Assembly: GCA_004026145.2 (NCBI GenBank)
Contig: CP034991.1
Coordinates: forward strand, 11,607,142 to 11,671,141
DNA from: Takifugu bimaculatus
Taxonomy: Eukaryota > Chordata > Actinopteri > Tetraodontiformes > Tetraodontidae
DNA length: 64,000 nucleotides
Direction of reading: 5' to 3'
The notes under the pieces are model-generated. The model was not told where the DNA came from. It saw nothing but the letters and a program-made list of their open reading frames with translations, and ran no database searches. Positions 32,170 through 49,984 of the stretch are shown piece after piece; the first letter of the stretch is position 1; each line of letters starts with the position of its first letter. A program made the translations under genes and the position numbers.

Positions 32170-36566
<4,397 letters not shown>

Positions 36567-38904
36567 GTTTCCTGGCAGTGAGTCTCCAGAGGACCCAACA
36601 CACACCCAGAACTACTGTTTGGGCCCTTGCACTGATGAGGGCCCTTCTATTGAGCGGTGAGTAACAGGGTGGTTGAATACACTCAATAGAGATGGATGCC
36701 TTGGAAGAGAGTCACACACAAAGGACATTATTAATTGACAAATCCACTTAAAGAATGTTACTGCAGTAATTCAAACACCGATGGTGAAGTGCAACAAGTA
36801 GAGGTGCCCTTCCTTTAACTGTCTAATTCCGTGCGTGAGCGCAGTCACGACTGAACAGTTAACGGATTGAAATGACAGGATACTGTGAACACCCCCAATA
36901 CAAACTGGCTTGGAAAAGGCCCCTGATGTGGTGTGTGTGTGTGTATTTGTGAGAGAGCGAGAGAGCAAGAGTGTGTGTGTGTGTGTGTGTGCGCGCGCGC
37001 GCGGGGGGGGTGTCTTAAAAAAAAATCCCATCATTAGTGAGATTATATACATTATATTCCAAGCGTTACGCAGCAAACGCTGGTTGATTTTGTGCTACAT
37101 TAAGGGAAATGCAACATAAATAAGTACATCGGAAACAATTACTGGAGAAGTCATCATCATGCTAGGTCAGCTAACGTTAGCTTCGGGATGCTAGCCGCCA
37201 GCTTGTTATCAAAAATCCTTTTGTTGTGATCCAGAAAAATCCTCCGATGCGCAACAGTCAAGTCGCGCTACTTTGTTAAAAACGCCAAGCATGTCAAATG
37301 AATCCAAATTGTAAATTATCTGCAAAGAGAACGCCAGCCATATGTTAAGATCTAATATTTAGTTTCAACAATAGAGTGTAATGGCAGGGACTTTTACTTG
37401 AATATCGGCATGACACCAAAAGGAGTTAGCATCTTGAGCGAACTCTTCCAAACTGAGCCCTGGCTCCCGCTGGCTAACGGACCTACATCCCTCACACAAA
37501 ACAACACGCTTTAAAGTCGACAAAACAAGGCAAGAGCATTAAAATAATTACCCCAGTTTTAAAGACGGGAGCTCCACTGTTTGAGGACAAGATACGAACA
37601 GAGCGCTAAATGCCCCGCGGACATGAAAACGCCTCAAGTGTGTTGTTACCGTTGCTAATTTTGACAGGGATTATTGGCTCTTCTCAAGTTGCTACCAGTG
37701 CTACTGGAGCTAGTTTCTGTGTTGGGTAGACCGAAACACCAACCGAACTTGATGGCTACGTAGCGCCTATTAATCCCGCCCATGCAATTACGTGATTGGA
37801 GGACTTCGATAAACTCTACTTTGAACGTTGTTCGGCATATATATATATATATATTTTTTTTTTAAACAAAACCCTTCAATAAAAAATGTTCATAGAGGCT
37901 TGGAAGGTGTCTTTCCCCCTAATTACTCAGCATTTCCGTAATGAATCTATTATTTTGTCAAGACAGCTCTTGGAGAACTACATCATCAATCCTAACACAT
38001 GGATTAAAGTTCTCCACGACAGATTACCAGCATTCGGCAACAATTAGAGGGGATGAAAACCCAAATTAACGTATTTTTATGCGGTCAAATCTTTTCACTC
38101 TAATAACGACGGAAGCCTTAAACTGATGTTGCCTTCAACAAATAAAGCAAGGCAGAGCCGTAGTTTTAGTCAACCTTAGGCAGGGGAGGGCGCGTCGTCC
38201 TGGTTGATCACAAATATATAAACGGCGGCTTGTAGGGAAGCTCTAATACCCATCATTTTAGAGATACACACAAAACCGACGTTTTCCTCCCTGCCCGCTG
38301 CTATAATCACCACAACCAGGCACACAGACAGAAGGTCTGCTTTAATGGCAGAGCACCACCTGCCGCTCTCCATGTTGCAGCTGGTTATTACGTTGGCTGC
38401 ATGCACGCTGTTTAAAACAGATCATGTAAACTACAGAGACGGACGTTGTCTATGCAGGTAAATCTATGAATACAATCATGGATCATTAATGTTGCAGCCA
38501 GGTACTATGGTCAGGATATAGACAAGGTATTGCAGATGCCACAACCCACAGTAACAAACACACACTAGCCTGTATGTATTTAAAAGTCAAACTTAAAACA
38601 GTCTAATCATAAAAATGTGACAGGAATGTTGTAAATCAAATAAATAAGTTGCTCTGAAAACTAAAGGTGGTTGACTATTTGAATGACTCAATTATAACTG
38701 AGTCAGGCCAATTTTGAACAATTGCATTTTTTTTAAAAACTCCTTTGATCTGGAAGAAAGGAGAATTATGAGAGATTTGGCAGGAAACCCCTCCCCTCAC
38801 AGGGTTGCACAATTAATTTGTATTGGACTCACCTGGTACCTGTTTGAAATACTTCACCTTGGCTCCCAGCAGCCTTTGGAGCATATTTTGTTTTGTTTGA
38901 GGCG
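36567..38904. other. smad2 5' region and intergenic region to the lrp13-like gene (divergent)
   Basis: No coding gene is supported. It includes the smad2 5' leader and introns, the GT/GC tract at 36971-37010, several TAGC-rich stretches at 37160-37500 and an AT run at 37837-37863. The two genes are transcribed away from each other, so promoters of both should lie here. Confidence 0.55.
36971..37010. repeat. (GT)10(GC)6 G-run, alternating purine-pyrimidine tract
   Basis: Ten GT followed by six GC, then seven G, preceded by a shorter GT run and GAGA repeats at 36930-36970. Strict alternation over 32 bp is the kind of sequence able to adopt Z-DNA. Confidence 0.95.
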
Positions 38905-41900
38905 ATGGGTGGTCGCCTGTTTCTTTTTCTGCTGTTTCTGCAGTTGTTGGGACCCTTGCGAGGTGAGTGAAAATAGTTTTTACCGACAAAACACTGATTG
39001 ACACCAAACAACTAATGCCACAATCTTTCTTGTGTAACCATCTATAGGGGAAAGCATTCCTTTAAGGTGCAACCTGGGCTCTCAGTTGTGCAGTGATGGC
39101 TTAGAATGTGTCCTCTTCCAGCATTTATGCGATGGAGAGTCTGACTGCAAGGATGGTTCAGATGAAGAAAACTGTCAGACTGTGTGCAATGAAGGTACCA
39201 AACAGGTTAAAAGGAGTGATTGGTGTAACTGAATTCAACCTGTTCATTTCAAACATTGATTTTACTGGATTCAGTTTGCAAGGTTGCATTCCTAAAACGT
39301 TAGCCTGCTTGTTGAAATTGATATTCTAACACTGATTACAATTAAAGTAGGCAAGACTGACCTATTTTCTCATGCCAAAGTTGTCGTTCAATATAGACCA
39401 GTTCCAGTGTGCTCATGGGAAGAAGTGTATTGACCAGGACCAGGTGTGTGATGACATCCCTCAGTGCCAGGACCGTTCTGATGAACTGGACTGTAGGAAG
39501 CAAACGGACACCTGCCATCACCAGTGTGACAACAAAAGTCGATGCTTGCCTTCAACGTTTCTATGTGATGGAGAGTGGGACTGCCTGGATGGCACCGACG
39601 AGGCCAACTGTGGTAGGCTGACTTGATTTGAGTGGCTGAGTCTCTTGCGTTTCTGTTGCATGTCTGAGTCAGAATGTTCTTCAGATTCCTCAGAGGATCA
39701 AGAGACGAAAGGAACTGAAAAGAAAACGGGAGGGACATCTGTGCATGCGGCACCTGAAGGCTTGACGCCCATCCAGTGTGAATTGCACTCTAAACCTTGC
39801 AAGAATAAAGTGGAATGTGTCTATCACACTCACGTCTGTGATGGAGAGGTGGACTGCACTGATGGCTCTGATGAGGAAGATTGCACATTAATATGTGAAG
39901 CTGGTGAGACACTCTTGTGAAAAGCCGGTTTCGGTGTGATTTTTATTTTTTAGAAATGCTGCCCTCTAGTGGGGAATTATTTTAGCAGTCTTCAAAATTT
40001 CGGCCTCGTCGTCCAGGCCTGCCAAAGCTGTGATCGTGATTTCATTCTGCAGAACAGTTTCAGTGCGCGCATGGGAGGAAGTGCATTGAGCGGGACCTGG
40101 TGTGTGATGGGGAGCCTCAGTGCCAGGACCACTCGGATGAACTTGAGTGTCATAAGATGATGGAGGGCTGCAGTCACCAGTGTGATGAGAGCCGCTGCAT
40201 TCCTGAAACCTTCCTATGTGACGGGGAAAAGGACTGTCCGGACGGCAGTGATGAAGCAAACTGTGGTATGGTCTTGCGCAACCAGGATTATGCAATGCAC
40301 TGTTCCAGCTGCAAGTTGTAAACTATGGCCTTGATTTTTAGTTAAACTAGGTTTTTCTATTTTAAAATGTAATTAAACATCTGAGTAGCTGAGACCTGAC
40401 CAAATACCTTTCATTGAGAGACTTCAACAAAAGATAATTGAAAATCCTTGGTAAAAGAAATTCCTATCTGAATAAACTTTCTGGCTACACTTGTACAATA
40501 TATCCACTGCAGAATAATTATATTGACAGTGTTCAATCATCTTTGTAGTGCGTCTTACTTGTTTAATGTACCTTTTTAATCGGCTCAGCCTATATGAGCA
40601 AGTGATATTTAATCCTCCTCCTCTCGGTAGTGGACAAAGACTGCGGTTCCATGGAGTTTAAATGTACCAGTGGGCAGTGTGTGTCCTCTGTAATGCGTTG
40701 CGATGGTCATCACGATTGCTGGGACCACTCGGACGAAGAGGGCTGCACCACTGCACAGGTCTGCACCACCAAACATCACTGCCCTCAGAGCAAGGAGTGT
40801 CTAGTTCAGGAGTGGATCTGTGATGGCCATCAGGACTGCAAAGATGGGTCGGATGAAAAGGTGCATGCAAAGCAAAACAAGCTAAGCCTTGAACATTGGA
40901 AGGCTGATTTAACAAACGTGCATCCACAAACACATCTTGAACTTCCATATTTTACTGTTTGTTTTGGTAGGATTGTCCTGTGACTCCGCTGAACTGTGGT
41001 GAGTTTCAGTGGTCTTGTATATCCAAGACCCAGTGCATCTCCACAACTTGGAGGTGTGACAGCATGGAGGACTGTAAAGACGGGAGTGATGAAACTGAAT
41101 GTCAGTAGTTGTGCAATGCGGTGCATTTTCCTACTTGTGAAAATGTAAGTATTGATAAGTGAAATACTTTAATAACCAATTTTTTTTTTTTTTTGGAAAT
41201 TCTGTGTGCACCAGGTGGGTCGATGCACTGCCTCTCCCACCAATTCCAGTGCGGCAGTCAGGAATGTCTGGATCCGGCTCTGGTGTGCAATGGCTATGTT
41301 AACTGTGCAGATGGCTCGGATGAGGGTGGCAGCTGCCAGACGACTTGCACGGAGGACGAAATGAATCATTGCTCACAGAGCTGCTACAGTACTCCCCAAG
41401 GAACGGTGAGAACTGCAAATGGAAAAATGGAAGTTAGTCTAACCTATACAAATGTCTCTACATCCTGATGGTAATCAGTCTAGTGTACTCGGTCAGCTGC
41501 TGATTTGTGGTTGTTGTGTAGCGTTGCCACTGTTCAGCTGGGTACAGGCTGATGGAAGATGGAAGGAGCTGTTCAGATAAGGACGAGTGCAAAAGCCCTG
41601 GTGGGTGCAGTCAGCTGTGCATCAACAGCCCGGGATCATACCATTGTGACTGTCACCCAGGCTACTTAATGGAGGCAAACGGACACGACTGCAAGATCAG
41701 AGGTAAAGTACTGTAATAGACCGGAATGTGCATGGAACAGAGCCTCAATCTGAATATTGTATATTCTGATATGTATATTGTATTCACCCTCTGTACTATG
41801 TACAGGTATACAGGGGCTGGGTATACAGGGGCTGGGATTATTGTAAATATACATCCTCTTTGTATATTCCAAATTCTATTTGATTTTCTTTTTCTCTGTG

Positions 41901-44900
41901 CTCTGCTGCTGTTGCACTGTAAATTTCCCCGTGTGGGACAATAAAGGACCTGAATCTGAGAGCAGCCATGATGGTTTGAAAAGGCAGGTAAAGGGGTATA
42001 AAGTTTGTATCATTGCTCTGGTGTAAAGTATTGTGACTTTGTCATCCATAAGGCGAACCCTTGTTGCTGACCTCGATCCAGACGGACCTGTTTTTGGTGG
42101 GTCTGCGCGGCGGCAGCCTTGATGTGTTGTCATCTTCTGCCAAGAAGGCAATACTCTCTGTGGACTATGACTGGAAGGAGCAGAGGGTCTTCTGGGTCAC
42201 GGTGGACACTGACAGCATCAGGTGGTCCTCACTGGACCACAAGACCACAGGCACTCTGATTAAAGGTTGGTTTAGCATAGAGGTGAAGCGACATTGGCGC
42301 CCGTATTCCCCATTGTGTCTTGGCTCTCGAAGGTATTCGTGCTGATTCTGTTGCCGTGGACTGGCTCGGGAGGAACCTGTACTGGATTGATGGTGTAAAC
42401 AGTCAAATTGTTGCCATCAGTCTGGATAAGAATGCTGTGGAATCGCTGGACCACAGTGTCATCCTGGATGAAGACCTGGATCAGCCTCGCTCTCTTGCAT
42501 TGCTACCACAGAAGGGGTCAGTGAGTCTTCTCCCTCTAAAGCAAATGCAGTTCTTAAGCCTGAAAACAAGTCTTCTCCCCCATTAGCTTGATGTTCTGGA
42601 CAGAAATTGGTAATGTGGTGAAGATCGAGCGCGCTGGGATGGATGGATCAGAGAGGAGGGCCGTGGTGAACTCCAGCCTGGGCTGGCCGGGTGGTGTGGC
42701 GGTGGATGCCATTGCTGAAAGAGTTTACTGGGCAGATGAGAGACTCGGGGCAATTGGATCTGCAGCACTGGACGGAAATGACATTCGTGTAAAGCAGTTT
42801 GGGGAAGGAGATGATCTGTTTGGCTATTTATATACTCTGACTTGATCAAATGTCTTCTCCCCCCCCAGATTCTCCAGACAAAAGACACCTCAAACCCGTT
42901 TTCATTGGCAGTATTCAATGACATGCTGTACTGGACTGATGCCAAAAAACGAGTGGTGCATAGTGCTCATAAAGTCTCTGGCAAAAACAGTCACATTCTC
43001 CTGAAGAGGCAGAGACAACCTTTCGGTGTGAAGGTGAATGGAGATGATGTAAAAGATGAATCCCTAAATTGTTCATATGGAGAAATCATGACTGGCAACT
43101 ACAGGGCTGACATGTTTTATTCTACTTTTATGAAAATTCCAGAAGGTTTTGTTGATGGAATCATGTGAGATTTTGTATGAGTGTTTAAATCTCAAGCCTT
43201 TGTTTTCTCCTTAGATCATCCACCCATTGCTTCAAAAGAGTGCAGAGAGTCCCTGCGAGAAGAAGTGTTCCCACTTGTGTGTGTTGGCCCCCGGCCCCAA
43301 GGCTGTTTGCAAGTGTCCGTTTGGACTCTTGCTGGCTGAGGATGGCCTGACCTGCTCCAGCTTTGTTGATTCAGCATTCCTTCTGACGCTGTCTCCCTCC
43401 TCAGTCACAAAGGTGTTGCTTCTATTATCTGAAGCTTGTGACTCTACTTCATATTAACCACCTGGAATGAGGCCTAAATCATGGCAGCATGGCTGTAGAT
43501 CTCCTACATCCAGGGATTGGCAACACCAGTCCTTGATGGTCAGGTTCAAGCCAGGCAGGCTTCCACCAAGAAAAGTGGAACCCCGGGCGAAAGCAATATC
43601 TACCTGTAGGATAGAAAACCCAGCTTGAATCAGGCCCTCGGACTGAAACTTCACCACTCCTGAGTCATACATGTTAACAATGGTTATATCTTTTAAAACA
43701 GCATGTACTTTTACAGAAAACAATCACATCTGTCAAGAAACGGAGGCTTGCTAAACCTATCCATCTCTTTTAGATCTATTTGCAGTCTCGAAACACAGCA
43801 GCACCGCTGAAAGACTGGCCTGAGCACCTGGCACTGCAGGTTCCCAGTGTCAATGAGGCGGCCATCATGGACTACAGCATCCGTGACCACACTCTGTACT
43901 TGACAGATGATGGCACGACTTCACTCAATTCCTTCAAGCTGAAAGACACTGATTTATTCCCTCGGGGTCAGCTCCTAAAACTCCTCGGCAACACCATCAC
44001 TGCCATGGCCCTAGACTGGGTAACGCTTAATGTCTACTGGAGTAGCAACAAACAGCCCCGTCTGCAGGTCACAGCCATTGCTAAAGCCCACACAGCTGTT
44101 CTCATAAAGGAAGGTATCGGGAGGATGGAGTCCATTGCCTTGCACCCCCCCAGTGGAAGGCTGTGTTTCGCCAATTTAGGTCTGCAGGATACCGATACAA
44201 TGGCTAGTGTAGAGTGTGCCAACATGGATGGCACTGGGAGGCGAGTGCTGTGGAAGGACGGTGTTGGGCCCACATCTCTTTCCTTTTCTCACAATGGAGA
44301 GACAATTTATTGGGCAGATACAGGTAGAACTTGTTTTTAAGCTTTTGTACATCCAAACTTTAACTGGAATTTAAAACAATGTTTTTTCTGCAGAATTGGG
44401 CAACATTGGTGCTGTTCAGCTTGATGGCTCTGGCTACAGAGAGCTGAAGGTTGGTGACGGTGTGGCTGCTGTGGCTCTGACTGATGACCTGTTGCTCTGG
44501 ATGACTGTCAGTGGTAATGGCTCATGCTCCAACTCCAATCATGATTGCTTAATTTATCAGTTAAGGGCCTCAAAGTTCTTAATCTGCATAAGTTTTAACA
44601 TGTGGATGATAAAAGCACACATCAGGGTGACTTTAATGAGATGTTGCCTCATCTTTCTATCAGATAAGACCAGGTTCTGGTACCATGAGAACGGAGAGGA
44701 CAAGCTGTGGTTCGAAGTTGGCACTGAGGTGGTCGGGTTCAAGGCATTCAGCAAGTCTAGTCAGACTGGTACGTAAGAAGGGCACTATGAGGCACAAAAA
44801 GTGGCTAAAATGATCCTCCAAAACTGTTCCTGCCTTCCCCACAGGATCCAACCTCTGCTCAGAAAATAATGGTGACTGCCAGCACTTGTGCCTTGCTACC

Positions 44901-45862
44901 CCGGGCAGTCGGACGTGTAAGTGCGACCATGACCATGTCCTTGTGAATGCCACCCACTGTGGTCCAGAGCAGAGCTGCCTGGCTGGCACCAAACCCTGCC
45001 TGGACCAGCTCTCGTGCCAGCCTCCTGAGAAATTCTGTAATGGGCATGTCGACTGCTATGACCACTCGGATGAAAACTGTAAGTCAAGGCAATGAAAACA
45101 AATGGAAAATAAGCTGCTTCTAATGGCCAATATATGTTCACTTAGGTATTGCGATGAAGCGGTTGTCAGGAGGCATCGCTCTCGCTCCTCGTACCTACAG
45201 CCCCTCTCCGCCGGCCACCTCCATCTCTGCACTCTCTGAGGCCCCTGGCCTGAACACCACCCTCGATACCAACATACAGTTCATGAACCTGGATGCTGCT
45301 GAATGCAGCAGGAGGCGCTGCAGTGACAATGGCCGCTGCGAGGAGATCGGTGGAGAAACGACTTGTGCGTGTTCACCAGCCTACAGGGGTGACTCCTGCC
45401 AAGAACATGTCCTTAAAACCATGCAGGGTCCCATCGTCTACGGTGCAGCAGGGCTCTGCGTGGGTGTGGCGATCATTATTGTCACAGCAGTTGTGATTAA
45501 GAGGAGGAAGAGTGCCAGCACAAGGTTTCTTTTTCAAGTTATCATTCACACTTGCTGGACCCAATAATTTAATATGCTGATATCATTTTGAGCCACTGAT
45601 TGGTCATAAGTCTGCATCCCTCCTGAGATACCTGCTGGTTTTACACTTGAATGTTTCCTTCTAATAGGACCAGTTCAGCAGCAGTGAAAGAAACCAGTAT
45701 GACCGATCTGGAGAGCACGGTAGAGGGTTCAGGTGCACAACCCTCTCCAGCAGAAGCAGACAAACCAGAGGTCAACCCTCAAATTTAATGTCTTGCATTA
45801 TTTTAAAGTCATGTAGGATAACCACCTTCTCTCTGCAGGAGGCAGTATCAACTGTGGACTAA
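38905..45862 (+). CDS. lrp13: LDL-receptor family protein, Lrp13-like (21 exons, 1357 aa)
   Basis: Type I membrane endocytic receptor. Exons: 38905-38962, 39048-39194, 39397-39612, 39673-39903, 40053-40265, 40631-40860, 40971-41100, 41215-41405, 41522-41702, 42053-42265, 42333-42516, 42587-42788, 42869-43033, 43215-43412, 43774-44323, 44394-44513, 44664-44768, 44845-45078, 45146-45524, 45668-45770, 45839-45862. The total is 4074 bp; no frameshift. Layout: signal peptide (1-19); ten LDLR class A repeats (about 27-448); two EGF modules; a YWTD-type propeller (533-790, e.g. NLYWIDG, VYWADE, LYWTDA); EGF; a second propeller (855-1110); EGF; an eleventh class A repeat (CDGHVDCYDHSDENC-like); a Pro/Ser/Thr stalk; EGF; membrane segment (about 1286-1307); 50-residue tail without NPxY. 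The lrp13 name (the teleost ovarian vitellogenin-binding receptor) rests on layout from memory. AATAAA at 45887-45892. Confidence 0.85.
41800..41950 (+). repeat. short tandem duplication and fish repeat tail in lrp13-like intron 9
   Basis: GTATACAGGGGCTGG occurs twice in tandem at about 41806-41837. At about 41915-41950 the sequence TGTAAATTTCCCCGTGTGGG followed by ACAATAAAGGA resembles the 3' tail of a repeat family common in fish. Family not assigned. Confidence 0.5.
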
Positions 45863-47004
45863 AGCCAACCTGAGAAGCAGATTTTAAATAAATACATTTC
45901 AGTCAAATTTCTTGAGACTTTGACTAACCATTCAACACACAGCTCGGCATCAAGATCCAAAATAAATGATTAAAAATAAGCGGCAAATCACAACAATGCC
46001 CCCTTTTTTTCCCCCCATTCAAACTGAATTGAATTCTACATTCTGGGTTACAGATTCTACTGGTTTAAGTAGTGTAAAAGTACCAAAGAAATGCTGCTAC
46101 TCTTGTGTAAGCTCTGTCCTGGGGCACGACTCCCTCAACATACCATCAAACCCCCACATTAGAACCACAGTCGGACTAAAATGGCATTTCTTCACTTTGG
46201 TTCTGTAATTAACAATTGCTTGTTGGGTGTTTATATACATCACAACCAAAGAATAAATTGAAACAAAATTATTAAAACATTTATGAACCATGGTATTTAG
46301 TTTGTCATTGTGAAAGAAACTTCAGCATTTTGTCACATTGTTTACAGGATGCAAAAGGTCTGTTCAATATTTAGTCACCTATTGGCACTAAAATACTTCT
46401 CAACTTAAGGTATATTCCTTTAAAATTCAGATAACATGCTGAGCAGACATCGCAGTAAATATTAAGCAAAAATTTGGTCTTCATTTACTGTAAGAGGTAT
46501 TCCTACAAATGTAAATGAATCTGGTAGACCTCAAGTTATAAAGTCTCTCTTTCATACATGCATTCCAGCTGAATATATGATCCATATGTTAAGCAGATTT
46601 AGAGTGGACACATGATATAGCCAAAGAATCATACCTTTGGAAGTGTTTCTGGCACATCTTTCAAATACATAGATGGAAAAAGTCCTTCAAACACCAAAAG
46701 AGTTTAGAAATACTAGTACCGTATTACACCTAAAATAAGGTTACCCAGTACTGCTGCCATCTCTGTGTGGGACTGTCTTGACCGACACCCAGCTCCAGCA
46801 CGTTCTGCATAGACACTTAGGTTTGAAGGACCCCCCCCAAACAAAAAACAAAACAACGTTGCAACATCAGCGACAGGAGCTTCTTCGCGTACTCTGCACA
46901 GGTTCCCTTTTTTATCATTACATCTAAGATATTTTGGCTTCAATTTACTGGTCATGTGTTACCGTCTTTATTTGTTGTATGTTGTTTTAATGTGGTGTAG
47001 GAGA
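45863..47004. other. convergent 3' UTRs of the lrp13-like gene (+) and rchy1 (-)
   Basis: Non-coding AT-rich sequence between the two stops. AATAAA at 45887-45892 ends the left gene. Nothing else was seen. Confidence 0.6.
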
Positions 47005-47047
47005 CTAGGGCTGGATATGCTGCTCTGTTTCTGCCTCATCCTCAGTG

Positions 47048-47083
<36 letters not shown>

Positions 47084-49984
47084 ATGAGGCCTCCGTCTTG
47101 TGCAGTATTGTAGGAGCGACAGCTGCTGCACTTCATCCCCAGCACGTGGAAAGGCACAGTGCAGTGTGTTTGGCAGTCATTGCACATAATCTGTGGCAAA
47201 GACATTACACATGGAGAAAATGTTAATGTGTTGCGTTTGATTAAGAATGTTTCGGTGGGTTCCTGACATCCTTACTTTGACTGTTGCACCCTGGTATTCA
47301 GGTGGCATCGGTGACTGGGCAATCTCTTGATCTATCTGTTTCCAGTGGTCAGCCATGTCCCACACAGAGTGCATACATAAAGGACAGCGATATGCACTAG
47401 GAGAAAAACAAAAGGACATAACCAGGTTTATCAAATGCAAGGTTTATTAATCACATGATTCAGGAAAAACTGTTTTTTAGAAAAAAAAAAAAAAAAAAGG
47501 ACTGGTGACAATCAAGCAAATATGTTTAGTGCACATACCCCATTTTGACCATGTCATCAAAGCAGTTCCTGCAGAAAATGGGAATATTAGAAGTTATATC
47601 ACTTTTTAATCATGAACTGTGATTACAGAAATTAATTCATTGCTTCTTCCCTGTAAGGTTTTGAAGGGTTAAAAAAGTCCAATGCTAAAGTTAAAACTCT
47701 AAAATTGCTAACAGTCAAGGCTCTGTGTGTGTATTAATAATGCTTTAGCTAAGACTGCTTATATACCGTATATATGTACATCCAAAATAGTCAACTTTAA
47801 TTATCATAGCTATGTATGGATTGTACTGGTTCTCCTTATTTAGTCATCATCTAAGCGCTGACAGCTCATGCTGAATTTTGAATGACACGTGGATTTTGTA
47901 AAGACAAGTTGTCTGCTAGGCCTCTGGTAACTCATGTCCTTGGAAGTTGCTGGAACAGGCAGAGATTGTTCTGAAAACACAAACTATGTATAGAGTAGAC
48001 CTGGTTGTAAATTTGCCTTACAGTGCATCCCTTAGTAAATACAAAAACTGGCTAAGCATTCGGGAGACAGCATAAGGTGTCATCCCAAGTCCAGAGAGGT
48101 TCAGTTGGCCTGGTGAGGGTTCAGGTACCTCGGAGACTGGAGGCAGTGCAGTGGTGACTTATGTTCCAGTTGACTGACTTTTTGGGTTTTGATTTACCAC
48201 TAGGTTTATGCATCTTTGTTTATTTTTTACTCATTGGCTGCTGTAATCCTGACTCCTTTTTGATCTTCAATAAATGCTGGGCAACCTTTTAAATAGAACA
48301 ATCTTCTGGTACGCCGTGTCGCATTTTTTCGACATGAACACGCAAACAGATGCCTTTTGAGTAGAAAGGCCATTCCGCCTCCTCCTCCCCGTCATTGGGG
48401 CACTGAAGAGAAGGCTGAAAAAATCCTCTCAACAGGTTATATACACCCAAGACAGTAAAACTTCTTACTTGTGTAAAAGGTGGCCACATCGAAGGACATG
48501 AGCCCCAATTCTGGATGTGTGAATGTCCTGTTGAGAAAAAAAAATCCCTGCATGGTTTTAGTTGTTCTCTAGACCTCTCTCTCTTTCTCTGTTATGGTTC
48601 CTTACCTCCATGCAGACAGGACAGTTCTGCCGTGAAACATTCTCAACACACTGAAATATTTAAAATAGTTGCATCAGCAGAAAGGATATCTGTGTTCTCA
48701 ACAAAAGTGATGCGAGTGGGGCAAAAGCAGGCCGAGGATAAGACTCACCTTGTGGTTTCCACGTAGGTCCTGGGCTAAACACAAATTGCATTTCTCACAA
48801 TGGAAATACTTCTCCCTTGGCCCAATCCTGTGAGAATGACAAACTTGTCACTTACAATACAGACATGAATAATAACCAAGAATAGGTTTAAGGAAACATT
48901 GCTAACTCTGCATTGAACATTACAGGGAGGCAACTACCTCAGGCCCACCCTGCCCTTAATTATCTAAACTGTCATTTTTTATAAGTTGTGTCAAATACTC
49001 AAACAGTTGATCAGCATCTTTCTATCAAGTTGGAGGGCTGTAAAATGGAAACCTGCCAAGTTATAAAAATGGTCGAAACAATTTTGTCAAAATGAAAAAC
49101 TGTTGCTCACCTGCATATTCCACACAGCTGGCAGTGATACTGCTTTTTGTTCTTGTCAAACAAGTGGCAAATATCACAGTAATACTCTCCAAACTGTATG
49201 TGGCACTGCTCACAATTCTGCTGAGCCTTTAGATGGCAAGAAAATCCAGCATAAACACAAATACATGGCCAAAAGCTGTGGAATTTCTGATGTGGTCGGT
49301 CCTGCTACAGCAGGCAGTGAAGGCGAGTGATGATGGCAGCATTTATGTTCCTCACTCACCTGCTGTACTGTCTGACACTCACAGCACTGCACCTCCCTAA
49401 CTTTGAACCGGTCCATTTGGTGGTTCTCCTCTGCATCATGACACAGCCGGCAAACATACAGTTTACCACAGCAAGGTGCCTGCAGTACATAGAAGCACAC
49501 GAAAGAAGATCCAGGGATGGTTATTCAAAAGAACATGGCTTCAGCAATTCCGATGGCTACCAAATCAAAATGAATAAGCTACAGACTAATAATAGAGAGT
49601 AGACTAAAACGCATAAACTGTTTACAAAAGCTAAAGCTGATTCTCTCACGTCTAATCTGCCTGGCTCACCCCTTCATCCGTAATATCTAAATAAAGAACC
49701 AAAGCATCTGTCATTCTATTGAAAACCATGAAGTGTTTTCTTTATCAGTCTACATATCAGTGCTTCATGTTGAGAATTTTAATTTTTACTCTGTTGAAAT
49801 TTCCAAGCAACAGCATTAACGTTTCAACAACTCTCTCACTGGCTCTTGAATACCGAATCTACGTGTGACCCAACACATCGGTCTCCAAAATGCATATAAG
49901 CGTAATGTTACAAAATCAAATGTTATCACCTACTTTGAGAAGACAGCTACGCAAATAATGCGTACAGCCCGTAGAGGAAGCCAT
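47005..49984 (-). CDS. rchy1: RING finger and CHY zinc finger protein 1 (E3 ubiquitin ligase)
   Basis: E3 ligase (Pirh2 in mammals, which targets p53 among others). Nine exons on the minus strand: 49984-49934, 49479-49360, 49226-49111, 48827-48749, 48650-48606, 48527-48469, 47568-47539, 47396-47276, 47190-47005. The total is 807 bp, 268 aa (human 261), with no frameshift. The start MASSTGCTHYLRSCLLK joins the CHY-type zinc finger with APCCGKLYVCRLCHDAEENH. The CTCHY region has QYHCQLCGICRIGPREKYFH. The RING spans about 143-188 (CPVCMEDIHTSRIGAHVLRC, GHLLH, then YRCPLC). A C-terminal zinc-ribbon-like pair CNDC and CSSC follows. Eleven consecutive Gln (residues about 244-254) from a pure CAG run are additional to human. 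The first exon sits about 0.9 kb from tia1, divergently transcribed. Confidence 0.96.
47050..47082 (-). repeat. (CAG)11 coding repeat, polyglutamine in rchy1
   Basis: Eleven uninterrupted CTG on the + strand, read as CAG in the last coding exon of rchy1. Confidence 0.97.

Noticed and set aside
43454..43723. 89-codon minus-strand frame inside lrp13-like intron 14
   Set aside because: It is intronic, antisense to a conserved gene, without domain or splice support; it may be part of a repeat.
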